A stretch of DNA of 64,000 bases from Streptomyces bluensis. GTDB taxonomy: Bacteria; Actinomycetota; Actinomycetes; Streptomycetales; Streptomycetaceae. The stretch spans positions 213,623-277,622 of the forward strand of contig NZ_BMVM01000012.1 of the NCBI RefSeq assembly GCF_014650715.1. The letters are read 5' to 3'. The position numbers and the translations under genes were made by a program. Positions within the stretch are counted from its first letter, which is position 1. Every line of letters begins with the position of its first letter. The notes beneath the pieces are model-generated. The model was not told the DNA's origin and did not search any database. It was given only the letters and a program-made list of their open reading frames with translations. Below, piece by piece: positions 63,968 through 64,000 of the stretch.

Positions 63968-64000
63968 CGGTTTTCGCCCCCGCCGCCCCTACCCGTCCCA
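63968..64000. repeat. Dispersed intergenic repeat, cut by window end
   Basis: These 33 bases are identical to 26848-26880, where the repeat goes on into a GC hairpin and further units. A dispersed Streptomyces intergenic element. Confidence 0.8.

Overview
The window is a high-GC actinobacterial chromosome segment, almost certainly Streptomyces. The evidence is very GC-rich third codon positions, frequent GTG and TTG starts behind purine-rich ribosome binding sites, a rare TTA leucine codon, ECF sigma factors with membrane partners, LuxR-type two-component pairs, and core gene blocks (asd-ask, recR-ybaB, purA, kynA-kynU) in an order I remember from the conserved arm of Streptomyces chromosomes. 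I see no tRNA or rRNA gene, insertion sequence, prophage or CRISPR array.

Layout. 1-2.4 kb: 5' end of a P-type ATPase with an ArsR regulator, a TerD stress protein and a GlsB membrane protein. 2.4-3.1 kb: gene-free stretch packed with hairpins. 3.1-7.3 kb: a 1381-residue STAND NTPase ending in 14 WD40 repeats. 7.4-17.2 kb: glycosyltransferase, a GntR-type protein lacking its DNA-binding domain, amidohydrolase, peptidoglycan-recognition/FG-GAP protein, S9 peptidase, SURF1 and an SDR. 17.3-25.7 kb: ECF sigma factor with membrane partner, asd-ask, a TauE permease, a BtrH-like protein, a DUF5063 protein, recR and ybaB. 26-32.4 kb: SLATT membrane protein, M28 peptidase, Ser/Thr kinase and a second ECF sigma/membrane pair. 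32.5-36.1 kb: NACHT NTPase. 36.5-41.5 kb: GntR regulator coupled to a glycosyltransferase/membrane fusion, a hypothetical protein, and a lipoprotein coupled to an I36 inhibitor. 41.6-47.5 kb: pseudogene remnant, purA, a degenerate diacylglycerol-kinase-like protein, then a secreted DUF6801 protein overlapping a second NACHT NTPase. 47.6-53.2 kb: MarR regulator divergent from an ABC exporter, a P450 and a MOSC protein. 53.2-60 kb: two paralogous two-component systems, one in an operon with an acyltransferase and an alpha/beta hydrolase. 60.1-63.9 kb: kynurenine-pathway operon and a DUF3151 gene.

How genes work together. asd and ask carry out the first two steps of the aspartate pathway. kynA, a probable formamidase and kynU take tryptophan to anthranilate. 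The MarR/ABC intergenic region carries an operator-like palindrome. The two two-component operons share an identical 17-bp upstream motif.

Most interesting points. Both NACHT proteins carry, near the N-terminus, an N-x3-G...Q motif resembling the RHIM-like amyloid signalling motifs described for bacterial NLR-like proteins. The second NACHT gene overlaps a secreted-protein gene that carries a TTA codon, which suggests bldA control. At several genes, short tandem repeats span or abut the stop codon; two of these arrays are both seven units of 14 bp.
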